From the NCBI RefSeq assembly GCF_030580915.1, contig NZ_JAUQTA010000001.1, positions 620,001 to 684,000 on the forward strand: DNA of 64,000 bases. Reading direction: 5' to 3'. The stretch is from Nocardioides jiangxiensis (GTDB lineage Bacteria > Actinomycetota > Actinomycetes > Propionibacteriales > Nocardioidaceae). A program made the translations under genes and the position numbers. Position 1 is the first letter of the stretch. Every line of letters begins with the position of its first letter. Below the pieces are notes generated by a model that saw only the letters and a list, made by a program, of their open reading frames with translations, was not told the origin of the DNA and did not search any database. Positions 43,575 to 52,484 of this stretch are shown here, in pieces.

Positions 43575-43922
43575 ATGAGCCACCGGATCTTCACGGCGTC
43601 CGTCGCATCCGTCTATCCGCTCTACGTCGCCAAGGTGGAGCGCAAGGGCCGCACGGTGGCGGAGCTGCGTACGGCGATCACGTGGTTGACCGGCTACGAC
43701 GACGCCACGTTCGACCGCATGCTGGCCGACGGCACCACGTTCGAGGAGTTCTTCGCGCGGGCGACGCTCAACCCGAGGTCTGCCCTGATCACCGGCAGCG
43801 TCTGCGGCGTGAAGGTGCAGGAGGTCGAGGACCCGCTCATGCGGTCGATCCGCTACCTGGACAAGCTCGTCGACGAGCTGGCCAAGGGCCGGCCGATGGC
43901 GAAGGTGCTCCGCGAGGCCTGA
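43575..43922 (+). CDS. DUF2200 family protein
   Basis: A 115-residue DUF2200 protein that matches the family over its whole length. Segments are HRIFTASVASVYPLYVAKVE, RTVAELRTAITWLTGYD, then RSALITGSVCGVKVQ, and DPLMRSIRYLDKLVDELAKG. It is a compact soluble protein of unknown function found across bacteria. TAGGCT lies 7 nt upstream of the ATG without a Shine-Dalgarno. Confidence 0.92.
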   Translation: MSHRIFTASVASVYPLYVAKVERKGRTVAELRTAITWLTGYDDATFDRMLADGTTFEEFFARATLNPRSALITGSVCGVKVQEVEDPLMRSIRYLDKLVDELAKGRPMAKVLREA

Positions 43923-43933
43923 GGCAGGGCAGG

Positions 43934-44125
43934 TCAGGGGCGCTTGGGCGCCAGGCTGACCCAGCCGAGTGCCACGCCCAGGCCGGCTGCGGCCGGACCG
44001 ACCGTGGCGTACCAGCTCGCACCGTCGCCGGCGTCACCGAAGGCGCCCAGCCCGATCGCCGTCATCACGCCACCGAGCACGAGCAGGACGAGCCCGCAGC
44101 CCGCTCCGAAGATCCGCATTCCCAC
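43934..44125 (-). CDS. Small two-helix membrane protein
   Basis: A 63-residue protein with two membrane helices (about 4-26 and 39-59) joined by a short acidic loop (GDAGDGASW). It has a basic end (APKRP). Short actinobacterial membrane protein of unknown role; convergent with the DUF2200 gene. Confidence 0.6.
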   Translation of the reverse strand: MGMRIFGAGCGLVLLVLGGVMTAIGLGAFGDAGDGASWYATVGPAAAGLGVALGWVSLAPKRP

Positions 44126-44217
44126 GACGCGATCGTACCGATCCGCTTTTGTTTGCCACGAGCCCTAAGTTCTGCTGTCCTTGACACAGAAGAACGTCAT
44201 CACCGAAGGGCACGAGC

Positions 44218-45141
44218 GTGACCATCCGCATCGGCGTCGTGGGCACCGGCCCCTGGGCGCGCACCACCCACGCAGCAGGCTGTGCCGCACACCCCGACGT
44301 CGAGCTGACCGGCATCTGGGGACGCGACCTGGGCCGCGCCTCCGCGCTCGCGGACCCGCACGGCGTACCCGCCTACGACGACTTCGACGCGTTCCTCGAG
44401 GCGGTCGACGCCGTGACGTTCGCGATCACGCCGGACGTCCAGGCCGAGCTCGCGATCCGCGCCGCACGAGCCGGGAAGCACCTGCTGCTCGACAAGCCGG
44501 TCGCGACCACCACCGAGCTCGCTGACGCCGTCGTCGACGCGGCACGGGACGTCAGCTCGGTGGTCTTCTTCACGGGGCGCTTCGTCCCCGACTGGGAGGC
44601 CTGGCTCGCCGGCTTCCGTCCCGCGACCACCCACAGCGGCAGCGCCGCCTGGCTCACCCTGCTCGCCCCCGACAGCCCGTACGCCGGGTCGACCTGGCGC
44701 AAGGAGCAGGGCGCCCTGTGGGACGTCGGACCGCACGCACTGTCGTTCCTGCTGCCGGCGCTGGGTCCCGTGGTCGCCGTCACGGGCGCCCGCGGTCGCG
44801 GTGACCAGGTGCAGCTCGTGCTGACCCACGAGAGCGGCGCGACCAGCTCGATGGACCTCAGCCTGACCATGCCGGTGGCCGCACGCCACCAGGGCGTCGA
44901 GCTCTGGGACGCGACCGGGCGCCACACGCGGCCCGACACCCCACGCGACGTCGAGGCGGCATACGCGCAGGCGCTGACCGAGCTCGTCACCTGCATCCGC
45001 GAGGGCCGTACGACGCACCGGTGCGACGTCCGCTTCGGGCGCGACGTCGTCGACGTGCTCGCCCGGTGCGAGGCCGCGCTGGGCGGCTCAGGCGAGGACG
45101 TCGGTGCGCTCGGCGGCCAGGAGCAGGCCGCCGACCAGTGA
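44218..45141 (+). CDS. Gfo/Idh/MocA family oxidoreductase
   Basis: A 307-residue NAD(P)-dependent oxidoreductase. It has the N-terminal Rossmann domain (GVVGTGPWARTTHAAG, about 6-21) with the family motif LLLDKPVATTTELAD (catalytic Lys in DKP). A C-terminal beta-sheet domain contains the WRKEQGALWDVGPHALSFLL loop. These enzymes act on sugars or inositols; the substrate here is unknown, but the neighbouring ROK regulator and sugar importer suggest a carbohydrate. GTG start. The 3' end overlaps the convergent ROK gene by 54 bp. Confidence 0.9.
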   Translation: MTIRIGVVGTGPWARTTHAAGCAAHPDVELTGIWGRDLGRASALADPHGVPAYDDFDAFLEAVDAVTFAITPDVQAELAIRAARAGKHLLLDKPVATTTELADAVVDAARDVSSVVFFTGRFVPDWEAWLAGFRPATTHSGSAAWLTLLAPDSPYAGSTWRKEQGALWDVGPHALSFLLPALGPVVAVTGARGRGDQVQLVLTHESGATSSMDLSLTMPVAARHQGVELWDATGRHTRPDTPRDVEAAYAQALTELVTCIREGRTTHRCDVRFGRDVVDVLARCEAALGGSGEDVGALGGQEQAADQ

Positions 45142-46254
45142 CGCGCGGCGGCCGAGGGCACTGACGACCACGGGGGTGTCGGCAGCGTCCGCGAGCGCAT
45201 GACGCCGCAGGCCGACCCGCGTCGCATCGAGGACCAGGTCGCCGGCGAGCGCCAGGTCGCCTCCGACCACCACGACGTCGGGGTTGACGAGGTTGACGAT
45301 GGAGGCGAGGCCCCAGCCGAGGTGGAGGCCGGCGTCCTCGAACACGCGGCGTGCCGAGACGTTGCCCTCGTGCGCCGCGGTCACGAGGTCGGCCATGCCG
45401 ACCCCACTGCCCTGCCCGGCGAACATCGCGGCCAGCGTCGCGGTCGAGGTGTAGGCCTCGAGGCAGCCGCGGCTGCCGCAGCGGCACAGCGGCCCCTGCT
45501 CGTCGATGGTGAGATGGCCGATCTCTCCGGCCATGCCACGCGCACCGCGGAAGAGCCGGCCGTCGATGATCAGGCCGCCGCCGACACCGGAGGAGGACTT
45601 CACGAAGACGACGTTGTCCCTGCCCCGCGCAGCGCCGACGCGGTGCTCCGCCCAGGCACCGAGGTTGGCGTCGTTCTCGACGTGGACCGGGATGCCGAAG
45701 GCCTCCCCCACGACTGCCTCGGCGTCGACGCCGATCCATCCCGGGAGGATGGCGGAGGCCCGGACCACCCGCTCCTCGATCGGCGCCGGCAGACCCACGC
45801 AGATGGTCCGGATGTCGGAGCGCTCGTGGCCCGCCTCGGCGAGCGCCCGGTCGAGCAGCTCACCGGCCAGGGCCAGGCCCTCGACGTAGGAGTGGTCCGC
45901 ATGGAGCGGGGCCTCGGCCTCGGCGACGACGACGCCTGCCAGGTCGGCCACCGCAGCGGCGAGGTGACTGTGGCCGAAGTCGAGCGCGGCGACCAGACCC
46001 GCGGTACGGGCGAAGCGCACGACCGTGCCCCGCCGCCCGCTCCCGGGCTCGATGTCGAGGATGCCGGCGGCGGTCAGGTCGCGCACGATGTTGGAGACCG
46101 TCGCCGCGGCCAGGCCGGTCTCGCGCGCCGCCTCGGCCTGCGTCACCGGCTCCCCGCCACGGGCGCGCAGCAGCTCGACGATGCGCCGCTGGTTGGCCGG
46201 CCGCAGCGCCGCGGTCGACCCCGGAGCAGGCACGGGCGAGCGCGAGGTGGTCAT
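45088..46254 (-). CDS. ROK-family transcriptional repressor
   Basis: A 388-residue sugar-responsive repressor of the NagC/XylR type. A winged helix (about 20-75) reads AEAARETGLAAATVSNIVRD. The ROK kinase-like domain follows, with the zinc motif GPLCRCGSRGCLEAYTS, ATP/sugar-site GLPAPIEE and IVNLVNPDVVVVGG. ATG 46254 is the best start; an earlier ATG (46284) has no support. It is divergent from the sugar ABC importer; the gap holds a 15-bp inverted repeat with one mismatch, the likely operator. Sugar identity not determinable. Confidence 0.93.
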   Translation of the reverse strand: MTTSRSPVPAPGSTAALRPANQRRIVELLRARGGEPVTQAEAARETGLAAATVSNIVRDLTAAGILDIEPGSGRRGTVVRFARTAGLVAALDFGHSHLAAAVADLAGVVVAEAEAPLHADHSYVEGLALAGELLDRALAEAGHERSDIRTICVGLPAPIEERVVRASAILPGWIGVDAEAVVGEAFGIPVHVENDANLGAWAEHRVGAARGRDNVVFVKSSSGVGGGLIIDGRLFRGARGMAGEIGHLTIDEQGPLCRCGSRGCLEAYTSTATLAAMFAGQGSGVGMADLVTAAHEGNVSARRVFEDAGLHLGWGLASIVNLVNPDVVVVGGDLALAGDLVLDATRVGLRRHALADAADTPVVVSALGRRASLVGGLLLAAERTDVLA

Positions 46255-46286
46255 GCTCCCGAACTGTGGGTCACGCACCCACATGA

Positions 46287-46353
46287 CGTCAAGAGATGAA
46301 CGCTATTCGCACTTTTGACTTCCCAGAGACTTATTTGTGTTCACCTCTTGACG
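46287..46353. promoter_or_regulatory. Candidate ROK operator: inverted 15-bp repeat
   Basis: CGTCAAGAGATGAAC (46287-46301) and the reverse complement of 46339-46353 (CGTCAAGAGGTGAAC) match at 14 of 15 positions. Centres are 52 bp apart, in the 179-bp gap between the ROK gene and the sugar importer. Confidence 0.7.
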
Positions 46354-46433
46354 ACAAGAATGTGACGGACCACACTCGAGGAAGGTCATCCACCCCGTCA
46401 GGCTGACCACCTACTCATCCCGAGGAGCTTCCC

Positions 46434-47504
46434 GTGGCAGCACCCATCACCCGCGGCGTCGTACTTGGCGCGGCTCTCCTGTTCGGAGCGACGTCGTTCA
46501 CCGCCTGTGCCGCGAACGACGCCCAGAGCGGCGGCGGCAAGAAGGACGGCGGCACGATCGCCCTCCTCCTGCCCGAGTCCAAGACCACGCGCTACGAGGC
46601 GTTCGACAAGCCGCTCTTCGAGGCGAAGGTCGCGTCGCTCTGCAGCGACTGCAACGTCGACTACTACAACGCCGACCAGGACGAGGCGAAGCAGGCGCAG
46701 CAGATGGAGACCGCGATCTCCAAGGGCGCCAAGGTCGTCGTGCTCGACCCGGTCAACGGTGCCGGCGCAGGCGCCATGGTCAAGAGCGCCCAGAGCTCCG
46801 GCGCGAAGGTCGTGGCCTACGACCGGTTCATCGCCAGCGCCGACTACTACCTCTCGTTCGACAACGAGACCGTCGGCAAGATGCAGGCCACCGCCCTCGT
46901 CGACGCCATGGGCGGCAAGGGCAACATCCTCATGACCAACGGTGCGCCGAGCGACCCCAACGCCGCGCAGTTCAAGGCCGGCGCGCACAGCGTCCTCGAC
47001 TCGTCGAAGGTCAAGATCCTCGCCGAGTACGACAACCCGGACTGGAGCCCCGACAAGGCCCAGAAGTGGGTCACCGACCAGCTCAGCAAGTTCCCCGCCA
47101 CCACCATCCAGGGCGTGTACGCCGCCAACGACGGCCAGGCGGGTGGCGTGGTCGCCGCCCTCACCGGCGCCGGCGTGAAGGCCGACGCGCTGCCGCCGAT
47201 CACCGGTCAGGACGCCGAGCTCGCTGCGATCCAGCGCATCGTCGCCGGCCAGCAGGCGATGACGATCTACAAGCCGATCAAGATCGAGGCGGACAAGGCC
47301 GGCGAGCTCGCGGTCGCCCTGATCAAGGGCACCGACGTCGGCGACACGACCGACTACAAGGGCGTCAAGTCGTTCATCTTCGACCCGATCGTGGTCACGG
47401 CCGACAACGTCAAGGACACGGTGGTCAAGGACGGCTTCTACAAGGCGTCGCAGATCTGCACCCCGGCCTTCGCGAAGGCGTGCGCGGAGGCCGGCCTCCA
47501 GTGA
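46434..47504 (+). CDS. Sugar ABC transporter substrate-binding lipoprotein (XylF/RbsB-like)
   Basis: A 356-residue lipoprotein with lipobox SFTAC (Cys25). It captures a pentose or similar sugar outside the cell. The type I binding-protein fold (Peripla_BP_4) shows the IALLLPESKTTRYEAFDKP opening, VVVLDPVNGAGAGAMVKSA, VVAYDRFIASADYYLSFDN (a xylose-binding-like segment) and GQDAELAAIQRIVAGQQAM. GTG start with GAGGAG about 13 nt upstream. Downstream genes overlap by 4 bp each, forming a tight three-gene operon behind the candidate ROK operator. Confidence 0.9.
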   Translation: MAAPITRGVVLGAALLFGATSFTACAANDAQSGGGKKDGGTIALLLPESKTTRYEAFDKPLFEAKVASLCSDCNVDYYNADQDEAKQAQQMETAISKGAKVVVLDPVNGAGAGAMVKSAQSSGAKVVAYDRFIASADYYLSFDNETVGKMQATALVDAMGGKGNILMTNGAPSDPNAAQFKAGAHSVLDSSKVKILAEYDNPDWSPDKAQKWVTDQLSKFPATTIQGVYAANDGQAGGVVAALTGAGVKADALPPITGQDAELAAIQRIVAGQQAMTIYKPIKIEADKAGELAVALIKGTDVGDTTDYKGVKSFIFDPIVVTADNVKDTVVKDGFYKASQICTPAFAKACAEAGLQ

Positions 47505-48304
47505 GCACCGCCCTCCACGCGGCGGCACCGGTGAGGGAGACCGTGCTCTCCCTCACCAGGGTCCACAAGCGATTCGGCGCCGTCCAGGCCCTGACCGACG
47601 TGCACCTCGAGGTGGCCGCCGGCGAGGTGGTCGCCCTCGTCGGCGACAACGGCGCCGGCAAGTCCACGCTGGTCAAGGTGATCAGCGGCGTCTACCAGCC
47701 CGACGAGGGCGAGGTGGAGCTCGCCGGCCAGAAGGTCAGGATCTCCGCCCCGCGCCAGGCCCAGTCGCTCGGCATCGCCACCGTCTTCCAGGACCTGGCG
47801 CTCTGCGACAACCTCGACGTCGTCGCCAACCTCTTCCTGGGGCAGGAGCACCTCACCGGTCCGTTCATCGACGAGGTCTCGATGGAGAAGGAGGCGTGGC
47901 GCCTGCTGCGCTCCCTCTCGGCGAAGATCCCGTCGGTGCGCATCCCGATCGCCGGCCTGTCCGGCGGCCAGCGGCAGACCGTCGCCATCGCGCGCTCACT
48001 GGTCGGCAGCCCGAAGGTGGTCATGCTCGACGAGCCGACCGCTGCGCTCGGTGTCGCCCAGACCGCGGAGGTGCTCAACCTCATCGAGCGCCTGCGCGAC
48101 CAGGGCCTCGGCGTCATCCTGATCAGCCACAACATGGCCGACGTCCAGGCCGTGGCCGACCGCATCGTCGTCATGCGCCTGGGGCGCAACGCCGCCGAGT
48201 TCGAGGTCGAGAACGTCACGACCGACCAGCTCGTCGCCGCCATCACGGGCGCGTCGGACAACGTCGTCGCCGCCCGCCAGTCCCGCAAGGAGGGCTCGCG
48301 ATGA
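47501..48304 (+). CDS. Sugar ABC transporter ATP-binding protein, single-domain
   Basis: A 267-residue single ABC domain; classic XylG and RbsA carry two. Walker A is GDNGAGKST, the Q-loop TVFQDLALCDNL, signature LSGGQRQTVAIAR, Walker B VVMLDEPTAA and switch His ISHNMADVQ. The GTG at 47501 overlaps the binding-protein stop (GTGA). The single-domain form resembles FrcA-type fructose and related importers, so the sugar cannot be fixed to xylose. Confidence 0.92.
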   Translation: MSTALHAAAPVRETVLSLTRVHKRFGAVQALTDVHLEVAAGEVVALVGDNGAGKSTLVKVISGVYQPDEGEVELAGQKVRISAPRQAQSLGIATVFQDLALCDNLDVVANLFLGQEHLTGPFIDEVSMEKEAWRLLRSLSAKIPSVRIPIAGLSGGQRQTVAIARSLVGSPKVVMLDEPTAALGVAQTAEVLNLIERLRDQGLGVILISHNMADVQAVADRIVVMRLGRNAAEFEVENVTTDQLVAAITGASDNVVAARQSRKEGSR

Positions 48305-49545
48305 GCACCGACCTCTCCCCCGTCGCCGCCGACCTCCAGGACGAGCGGCTGATCAACAACCAGGGGCTCGGCGCGACCGCGACGGCGTTCTGGCACCGGC
48401 TCAAGGGCGGCGAGCTCGGCTCCTTGCCGGTCGTCTTCGGCCTGCTGATCATCTGCACGGTCTTCTACGTGCAGGAGCCGCGCTTCCTGTCGTCGTTCAA
48501 CCTGGTCTCGATGCTGCAGTTCGCCGCACCGGTCGGCATCATCGCCCTCGGCATCGTGCTGGTGCTGCTGCTGGGCGAGATCGACCTCTCGGTCGGCTCG
48601 GTCAGCGGCTTCGCCGCGGCCTGCATGGCCGTGCTCGTGGTGGACCACGGCCAGTCGATGGTCGTCGGCCTCCTCGCCGGCATCGCGGTCGGCGCGGCGA
48701 TCGGCGTGGCCTACGCGTTCCTCTACACGAAGATCGGCGTGCCGAGCTTCGTCTTCTCCCTCGCCGGCCTGCTGGCGTTCCAGGGTGGACTGCTCTACGT
48801 CCTCGGCACCAACGGCACGGTCAACCTGCCCGACGACTCCTTCCTGGTGAAGTTCGCCCGCTTCGAGTTCGTGCCGGCGTCGGTCGCCTACGCACTCGTC
48901 GTCCTCATCGTCGCCGCGTACGCCGTGACGCACGTGGTCGCACGTCGCCGCCGGGCTGCTGCCGGGCTCAGCAACGGCTGGCTCCCGCTGGTCATCGCGA
49001 AGGCCCTCGCGATGCTGGTGGGCCTGCTCTGGCTGACCTGGTACCTCAACATCGACCGTGGCTGGGGCTACCTCTGGGTCCTGTTCGCGGCGCTCGTGGT
49101 CGGCCTCGACCTGCTGCTCCGCAAGACCCGCTGGGGCCGCTACGTCTTCGCCGTCGGCGGCAACGAGGAGGCGGCGCGCCGCACGGGCATCAAGGTGACC
49201 CGGGTCTACCTGTCGGTCTTCGTCGGCTGCTCGACGCTCGCCGCGCTCGGTGGCCTGATGATGGCCGGCAACCTGACGACGGTCTCGCAGTCCAGCGGCA
49301 CCACCGACACCAACCTCACGGCGATCGCCGCCGCGGTCATCGGCGGCACCAGCCTCTTCGGCGGTCGCGGGTCGGCGTACTCCGCGATGCTGGGCATCAT
49401 CGTCCTGCAGTCGATCCAGAGTGGTCTCAACATGCTCAACGTCGACTCGTCGGTGCGGTTCATGGTGACCGGTGCCGTGCTCCTGCTGGCGATCGCGATC
49501 GACTCGGTCTCCCGCAAGGCCCGCACCAGCAGCGGCCGCGGCTAG
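48301..49545 (+). CDS. Sugar ABC transporter permease (XylH/RbsC-like)
   Basis: A 414-residue permease of the branched-chain type 2 family with about 10-11 membrane helices. Motifs are LLLGEIDLSVGSVSGFAA and the EAA-like GGNEEAARRTGIKV, then GGTSLFGGRGSAYSAMLG. The ATG at 48301 overlaps the ATPase stop (ATGA). Last gene of the operon; a hairpin follows 19 bp after the stop. Confidence 0.93.
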   Translation: MSTDLSPVAADLQDERLINNQGLGATATAFWHRLKGGELGSLPVVFGLLIICTVFYVQEPRFLSSFNLVSMLQFAAPVGIIALGIVLVLLLGEIDLSVGSVSGFAAACMAVLVVDHGQSMVVGLLAGIAVGAAIGVAYAFLYTKIGVPSFVFSLAGLLAFQGGLLYVLGTNGTVNLPDDSFLVKFARFEFVPASVAYALVVLIVAAYAVTHVVARRRRAAAGLSNGWLPLVIAKALAMLVGLLWLTWYLNIDRGWGYLWVLFAALVVGLDLLLRKTRWGRYVFAVGGNEEAARRTGIKVTRVYLSVFVGCSTLAALGGLMMAGNLTTVSQSSGTTDTNLTAIAAAVIGGTSLFGGRGSAYSAMLGIIVLQSIQSGLNMLNVDSSVRFMVTGAVLLLAIAIDSVSRKARTSSGRG

Positions 49546-49563
49546 CCACACCGCAGCGCTGCA

Positions 49564-49600
49564 CGAACGCCCTGTCCGGCGCCACCGGGCGGGGCGTTCG
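49564..49600. terminator. Hairpin between sugar importer and pilus operon
   Basis: CGAACGCCC (49564-49572) pairs with GGGCGTTCG (49592-49600). The stem is 9 bp with a long partly structured loop (CCGGCG-CACCGG); it lies between convergent operons. Confidence 0.55.
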
Positions 49601-49611
49601 TCGTGTCGGCC

Positions 49612-50391
49612 TCAGGCCGCGCCCACGGCACGCAGGTAGGCATCCCCGAGCCCACCGGCGCCGAGGATCGCCGCGGCTGCGCCGACGAGCATGAAGGGAC
49701 CGAACGGGACCGCGGTCTTGCGTCCCGCGCCGCTCACGACGATCAGCAGCACGCCCACCACCGCGCCGATGACGAACGCCCCGAAGCCACCGGCGAGCAG
49801 CGTCCCCCAGGAGAGGTAGCCCAGCATCGCCCCGACCGGGGCGGCGAGCTTCACGTCACCCCAGCCCATCGCTCCGCGGGCCACCACGGCGATGACCAGG
49901 TAGACACCCCCGAGCAGCGCTCCCCCGAGCGCCGCCCGGAGGAGGGCGTGAGGGTCGCCGTCGACCGCCAGCAGCACCGGCAGGACGACGTACAGCGGGA
50001 GCACGATCACGTCCGGAAGCCGCCGTACGTCGAGGTCGATGAGGGCGAGCGCGACTCCCCCGGCCACGAAGGCCAGGTACGCCGGAAGGAGCGCCGGCCG
50101 GTCTCCCAGCCGCAGGGCGACGACCGCGAAGAGGACCCCGGTGCCGAGCTCGACCAGCGGGTACCGCGCGCTGATCGGCGCACGGCAGTCGCGGCAGCGG
50201 CCGCGTAGCAGGACCCAGCCCAGCACGGGCACGTTGTCGCGCGCACGGATCACGTGGCCGCATGCCGGGCAGGCACTCGGCGGGCTCACGATCGACTCCC
50301 CCCGCGGCACGCGCCAGGCGACCACGTTGAGGAAGGAGCCGATGAGGAGTCCGAGAACGCCGGCGACCGCGGCCCAGGCGACCGGGGTCAC
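49612..50391 (-). CDS. pilD: Prepilin peptidase/N-methyltransferase
   Basis: Cleaves the leader of type IV prepilins at the membrane and methylates the new N-terminus. The 259-residue protein has the zinc-binding N-terminal domain (CPAC at 41-44, CRDC at 66-69) that distinguishes full-length PilD. The two catalytic aspartates are in ALIDLDVRRLPD (Asp119 region) and MGWGDVKL (Asp179). About eight membrane helices are present. GTG start overlaps the upstream stop (GTGA). Last gene of the pilus operon. Confidence 0.94.
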   Translation of the reverse strand: MTPVAWAAVAGVLGLLIGSFLNVVAWRVPRGESIVSPPSACPACGHVIRARDNVPVLGWVLLRGRCRDCRAPISARYPLVELGTGVLFAVVALRLGDRPALLPAYLAFVAGGVALALIDLDVRRLPDVIVLPLYVVLPVLLAVDGDPHALLRAALGGALLGGVYLVIAVVARGAMGWGDVKLAAPVGAMLGYLSWGTLLAGGFGAFVIGAVVGVLLIVVSGAGRKTAVPFGPFMLVGAAAAILGAGGLGDAYLRAVGAA

Positions 50392-52484
50392 TTCTGCTCC
50401 GCCCAGCTGAGCACCTTGATCTGCCGCTGGCCCGGCACCGGCGCGTTGCTGGCCCCGTAGGGCGGATCGGTGATCATCACGCGACTGGTGAGGGCCTTCG
50501 TGCCCCCCGAGGCACAGGACCCCTGCTCCACGCAGACGTACACGACGAGGTCGACGACGGTCACCTTGGGACCGAGGCCCCTGCCCGGCCTCGGGATCGA
50601 CACGAGCGGGTAGCCGTAGAGCTGGGGCGGCTGGGACTTGAAGTCGACGCCGAGGGCGACGATGCCCCAGCGGAAGGACACGAGCGCGTTGTTGTCCGAG
50701 CCGGGGTCCAGGGCGATGTAGCCGTGCGGTGCCCAGGTGGCTCCCTGGACGACGAACTCGCCGGCGAAGTTGCTGCCGGACGCGAGCCCGACGACCGTCA
50801 CGTCGGTAGCGGCGCGCAGCGCCGGCGGAGTCCAGGTCACCGAGAGCTGGACGGCGTCGATCGTGAGCGTGTCGAGCTTGGTCGCGTCGAGGAGGCGCAG
50901 CTGGATCGTCGGGCTGGCCGCGGTGAAGGCGCCGTCCTGGAGCAGGGTGCGCAGCTGCGAGGCGAGGTCGACCGTGCCCCAGCCGGCGCCGTCCGGGGCG
51001 GTGACCGCCACGTTCGCCGGCGTCTGGCCGACGACCGTGGCGGTGAGGCTCCGGGCGCTGGTCTTGGCGTACTTCACGCGCAGCTGGGCGGAGCTGATGT
51101 CCGAGCCGGCCGGGATGCTGCCGAGCCCGAAGTCGTTCAGGTCGAGGCCGACGTCGTCGTTGTTGCCGGCGATCGTGTAGGTGAGCGAGGACGCGTCGGG
51201 GGCGCTGATCGCCTGCTGCGGCGTCGCCCCGACCGGCACCCGGACACTCGTCGTCCACTTGAACCCGTTGGCGCTGCCCGACTTCTCTGTCACCGTCCCC
51301 GCGCTCCGGTTGCTGAGGGAGTCCGAGGCCGGGGTCGAGCCGGTGGGCTGCTGGTAGATCGTCATCGGCGGCTCGCCGCCGTTCGACGGGCCGCACAGCT
51401 CGACGTGAGCCCGGTCGCCCAGCGTGATCCGGCTGTCCCGCCCGAAGACGAACTGGACGCCGGCCACCGGGTCGTACTGGATCGGGCTCTTGCAGGACCC
51501 GGGGATGCCGCCCCCGAGGTACTCCCCACCGATGACGCGGGTGTTGATCATCCACTCGTTCTGGCCGCCGTGCTCGGAGTCGACGAAGTCGAAGTAGTAC
51601 GCACCGGAGGAGAAGCGTGCCTCGGAGCAGCCGTTGACCGCCGCCGTCAGGGCGGCTGCGTTGTTGTAGTAGCCGGCCGCGAAGGTGCACGACCCGGCGT
51701 AGTCGGCCGGATCACGGTAGGTGGGCACGGACCCGAGGGGCGAGGCCGGCGTGGCCGGCACCGGCACCGTGCCGGCTGCGTTGCACTGCTTGGCGGGGTT
51801 GCTCACAATCTGCCCCGTGCACGCGCCCTCGGCGACGACGTAGCCGTCGGTGACCAGGGCGCCGTTGGTGACCGTGATGTAGGACTTCGACGCCACGCCG
51901 CCACGCATCGGCATCGGGGCCCCGTTGCCGGTACCGAGCGGCTTGAGCGTCATCCCCTGCAGGGCACCGCTCGTGCCGATGGTCGTGAGGGCACGCCCGA
52001 AGGCGTCGGTCGGATCGGAGTTGTCGATGCCCACGCCGCCTCCTGCACCGAAGATGCCCGTGCCCGGCACGGCGGTGCACTCGACGCGCGCGGAGGTGTC
52101 GGCCGTCTGGCGCCCCGCCCGCGGCTCGATGTTGGCGAGCTCGAGGGTGTTCTTCGGGGCTGTGCCGTCGGCGCCGAAGCAGCCGGTGCCGTCCGCGTTG
52201 TTGGTGTAGACCCAGTTGGTCCACTGGCCGGGGAAGCTCGGCGTCGTCCACCCCGGTGCCGTCGCGCCCAGACGCAGGTTGTTGATCGCGACCTTGGCCG
52301 CAGCGTCCGAGGCGTACGACGTCCCGGCGACGCCGCGCAGGGCCACCGTCGCCCGGAAGTTGGTGCCGCCCTGCGACAGGATGACCCCACCCACCAGCGC
52401 GATCGTGGTGATGATGATCAGCGCGAAGATCAGCGCCGCACCGGTGTCGTCCTTCGCCGCCCCACGCCAGGTCCGTGTGTTCAT
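50388..52484 (-). CDS. Large PilX-like pilus-associated protein
   Basis: A 698-residue protein with one N-terminal membrane helix (about 17-40: GAALIFALIIITTIALVGGV). The position between minor pilins and PilD, and the pilin-like entry (TGAALIFALIII), suggest a PilX-type minor pilus component or an adhesin tip protein. The remainder is extracellular with many paired cysteines and repeated Gly/Ser/Thr stretches. No GFTLIE prepilin motif is present, so export is probably by the membrane helix. It overlaps both neighbours by 4 bp. PilX proteins are usually about 200 residues, so this is unusually large. Confidence 0.68.
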   Translation of the reverse strand: MNTRTWRGAAKDDTGAALIFALIIITTIALVGGVILSQGGTNFRATVALRGVAGTSYASDAAAKVAINNLRLGATAPGWTTPSFPGQWTNWVYTNNADGTGCFGADGTAPKNTLELANIEPRAGRQTADTSARVECTAVPGTGIFGAGGGVGIDNSDPTDAFGRALTTIGTSGALQGMTLKPLGTGNGAPMPMRGGVASKSYITVTNGALVTDGYVVAEGACTGQIVSNPAKQCNAAGTVPVPATPASPLGSVPTYRDPADYAGSCTFAAGYYNNAAALTAAVNGCSEARFSSGAYYFDFVDSEHGGQNEWMINTRVIGGEYLGGGIPGSCKSPIQYDPVAGVQFVFGRDSRITLGDRAHVELCGPSNGGEPPMTIYQQPTGSTPASDSLSNRSAGTVTEKSGSANGFKWTTSVRVPVGATPQQAISAPDASSLTYTIAGNNDDVGLDLNDFGLGSIPAGSDISSAQLRVKYAKTSARSLTATVVGQTPANVAVTAPDGAGWGTVDLASQLRTLLQDGAFTAASPTIQLRLLDATKLDTLTIDAVQLSVTWTPPALRAATDVTVVGLASGSNFAGEFVVQGATWAPHGYIALDPGSDNNALVSFRWGIVALGVDFKSQPPQLYGYPLVSIPRPGRGLGPKVTVVDLVVYVCVEQGSCASGGTKALTSRVMITDPPYGASNAPVPGQRQIKVLSWAEQK

